From: Pseudomonadota bacterium
GTDB taxonomy: Bacteria; Myxococcota; Myxococcia; Myxococcales; Myxococcaceae
DNA length: 64,000 nucleotides
Assembly (NCBI GenBank): GCA_023426545.1
Contig: JAFAAN010000045.1
Coordinates: forward strand, 1-64,000
Reading direction: 5' to 3'
The translations under genes and the position numbers were made by a program. Below the pieces are notes generated by a model. That model saw only the letters and a list, made by a program, of their open reading frames with translations. It did no database searches and was not told the DNA's origin. This document shows, piece by piece, positions 62,649 through 64,000 of this stretch. Position 1 is the stretch's first letter, and every line of letters starts with the position of its first letter.

Positions 62649-63542
62649 GTGGCGACGTTTCAACTGAAGACCTTCCTGGCCGCCCAGCAGGCGCGCGTCG
62701 AGGCCCTGTTGCGCGAGCGCGTGGAGCGGCTGGGGCCCGCGGGCGCACCGCCGAAGCTCACGGAGGCCATGCGCTACTCGCTGCTGGCGGGGGGCAAGCG
62801 CCTGCGCCCGGTGCTCTGCCTGGCCTTCGCGGACCTGGCCGCGCGCGAGAGCACCGTGTCGGACCTCGCGGGCGATGCGGCGTGCGCGCTCGAGTACGTG
62901 CACACGTATTCGCTGGTGCATGACGACCTGCCGGCGATGGACAACGACGACTACCGCCGGGGGCGCCTCACCAATCACAAGATTTATGGCGAGCCCCTGG
63001 CCATCCTCGCCGGGGACGCGCTGCTGACGGAGGCCTTCACGCTGGTGGCCAGCGGGCCGGAGCCCGTGCGCGCCGCGCTCTGCCGCGAGCTGGCGGTGGC
63101 GGCTGGCGCGGCGGGCATGGTGGGCGGGCAGGTGCTGGACATCGCAGAGGACCGTCCCGCCGCGCTGGACTACCTCATCCGGCTTCACCGCATGAAGACG
63201 GGGGCCCTCATCCGCGCGGCCTGCCGCATGGGCGTGCTGGCCGGCGGTGGCGACGCGGCCATGCTGGCGCGCGCCGAGACCTACGGCGACGCGGTGGGGC
63301 TGGCCTTCCAGATTGCCGACGACGTGCTGGACGTGACGGCCACCGCGGAGCAACTGGGCAAGCCCGCGGGCGCGGACGCCGCGGCGGGACGGTTCACCTT
63401 CCCGGCGGTGGTGGGCCTGGACGCGTCCCGGTCGCTCGCGAACGAGAAGGTGGCGGAGGCCATCGCGGCCGTGCGCTCCCTGGAGGGCGAGGATGGGCCC
63501 CTGGCCGCGCTGGCGCGCTACACGGTGGAGCGGACGTCCTGA
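62649..63542 (+). CDS. ispA: Farnesyl/geranylgeranyl diphosphate synthase
   Basis: 297 aa, GTG start (VATFQLKTFLAAQQARVEAL). Polyprenyl synthetase family: first Asp-rich motif HDDLPAMDNDDYRRG, second IADDVLDVTATAEQLGKPAG, with GGKRLRPVL, LEYVHTYSLVHDD and LHRMKTGALIRAA. The two residues insert in the first motif region (DDLPAMD) is typical of bacterial FPP synthase. Elongates DMAPP/IPP to farnesyl diphosphate. Overlaps dxs by ATGA. Confidence 0.93.
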   Translation: MATFQLKTFLAAQQARVEALLRERVERLGPAGAPPKLTEAMRYSLLAGGKRLRPVLCLAFADLAARESTVSDLAGDAACALEYVHTYSLVHDDLPAMDNDDYRRGRLTNHKIYGEPLAILAGDALLTEAFTLVASGPEPVRAALCRELAVAAGAAGMVGGQVLDIAEDRPAALDYLIRLHRMKTGALIRAACRMGVLAGGGDAAMLARAETYGDAVGLAFQIADDVLDVTATAEQLGKPAGADAAAGRFTFPAVVGLDASRSLANEKVAEAIAAVRSLEGEDGPLAALARYTVERTS

Positions 63543-64000
63543 TGTCGCAGCTGCTGCCACGCATCGGCTCCCCCTCGGATGTCCGCGCGCTTCCGGAGGA
63601 GGACCTGCCGCGCCTCTGCCAGGAGCTTCGCGAGGACATCATCTCCATCTGCGGCCGCGTGGGCGGCCACCTGGGGGCCTCCCTGGGAGCGGTGGAGCTC
63701 ATCGTCGCGTTGCACCGCGTGTTCCACTCACCGGGGGACGCGCTCCTCTTCGACGTGGGGCACCAGACGTACGCCCACAAGCTCCTCACCGGGCGGCGCG
63801 AGCGGATGCACACGCTGCGGCACGCGGGGGGCATCGCGCCCTTCCTGGACCCGAAGGAGAGCCCGCATGACGCGCTGCTCGCGGGGCACTCCTGCACGGC
63901 CGTGTCCGCCGCGCTGGGCGTCCTGGAGGGCCGGCGGATGCTGGGGCACCGGGGCCACGTGGTGGCGGTGCTGGGCGATGGCGGGCTCACCGGCGGCCTC
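63542..64000 (+). CDS. dxs: 1-deoxy-D-xylulose-5-phosphate synthase, N-terminal part
   Basis: Incomplete; the window ends after 153 codons of a protein usually about 620 aa. ATG overlaps the ispA stop. Thiamine-diphosphate transketolase-like start: GGHLGASLGAVELIVALHRV, FDVGHQTYAHKLLTGRRERM, HSCTAVSAALG (usually HSSTSISAALG) and the ThDP motif beginning VLGDGGLTGGL. Makes DXP from pyruvate and glyceraldehyde 3-phosphate, the first MEP-pathway step, matching ispA upstream. Confidence 0.93.
   Translation, partial: MSQLLPRIGSPSDVRALPEEDLPRLCQELREDIISICGRVGGHLGASLGAVELIVALHRVFHSPGDALLFDVGHQTYAHKLLTGRRERMHTLRHAGGIAPFLDPKESPHDALLAGHSCTAVSAALGVLEGRRMLGHRGHVVAVLGDGGLTGGL

Overview
The window is very GC-rich, single-chromosome-like bacterial DNA with tightly packed genes, many GTG starts and many ATGA/GTGA stop-start overlaps. 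Gene content points to a predatory myxobacterium of the Myxococcus/Corallococcus group. The clues are a Ser/Thr kinase with PEGA domains, a split Tad-like pilus locus, orphan MshEN (GspE N-domain) proteins, many FHA and HEAT-repeat proteins, and a DNA motif resembling the LexA box described in Myxococcus xanthus. Species is not resolved. I saw no rRNA, tRNA, CRISPR array, insertion sequence or prophage.

Layout: 80-5.6 kb holds a PEGA-domain Ser/Thr kinase and a translationally coupled pair of KamA-type radical SAM proteins. 5.7-7.2 kb holds three small unknown minus-strand envelope genes. 7.3-14.2 kb runs spoIID-like, queA, tgt, yajC, secD and secF (queuosine tRNA modification and protein export). 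14.5-23.8 kb holds recJ, a YHS protein, an outer-membrane-like protein with a putative metallopeptidase lipoprotein, aspS, a lipid kinase, a DUF72 protein and an Smr protein. 23.8-30 kb is minus strand: SNF2-type helicase, DUF58, MoxR ATPase and a zinc-ribbon membrane protein. 30-44 kb holds a HEAT/cyclophilin lipoprotein, an HD-GYP response regulator, an NAD(P)-binding dehydrogenase, a HadA/HadB-like dehydratase pair, an acyl-CoA dehydrogenase, ExbB/ExbD, a lipoprotein, two orphan MshEN proteins, OppD/OppF and a DUF2085 protein.

The most distinctive region is 44.2-60.1 kb. An ECF sigma factor and its zinc-finger anti-sigma factor lie directly before a Tad-like pilus locus. That locus encodes four proteins with class III prepilin-like N-termini (including a 75-residue Flp-type pilin), two periplasmic proteins, a membrane protein, a lipoprotein, CpaB, TadB, TadC and two membrane-anchored FHA proteins. 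The ATPase, secretin and prepilin peptidase are absent, so they must be encoded elsewhere. This matches the two-cluster organisation known for the Kil Tad-like apparatus that M. xanthus needs for contact-dependent prey killing; assignment to Kil is inference.

The last FHA gene overlaps xseA, so the pilus operon runs into xseA-xseB-response regulator-ispA-dxs (exonuclease VII and isoprenoid precursors). The window ends inside dxs.
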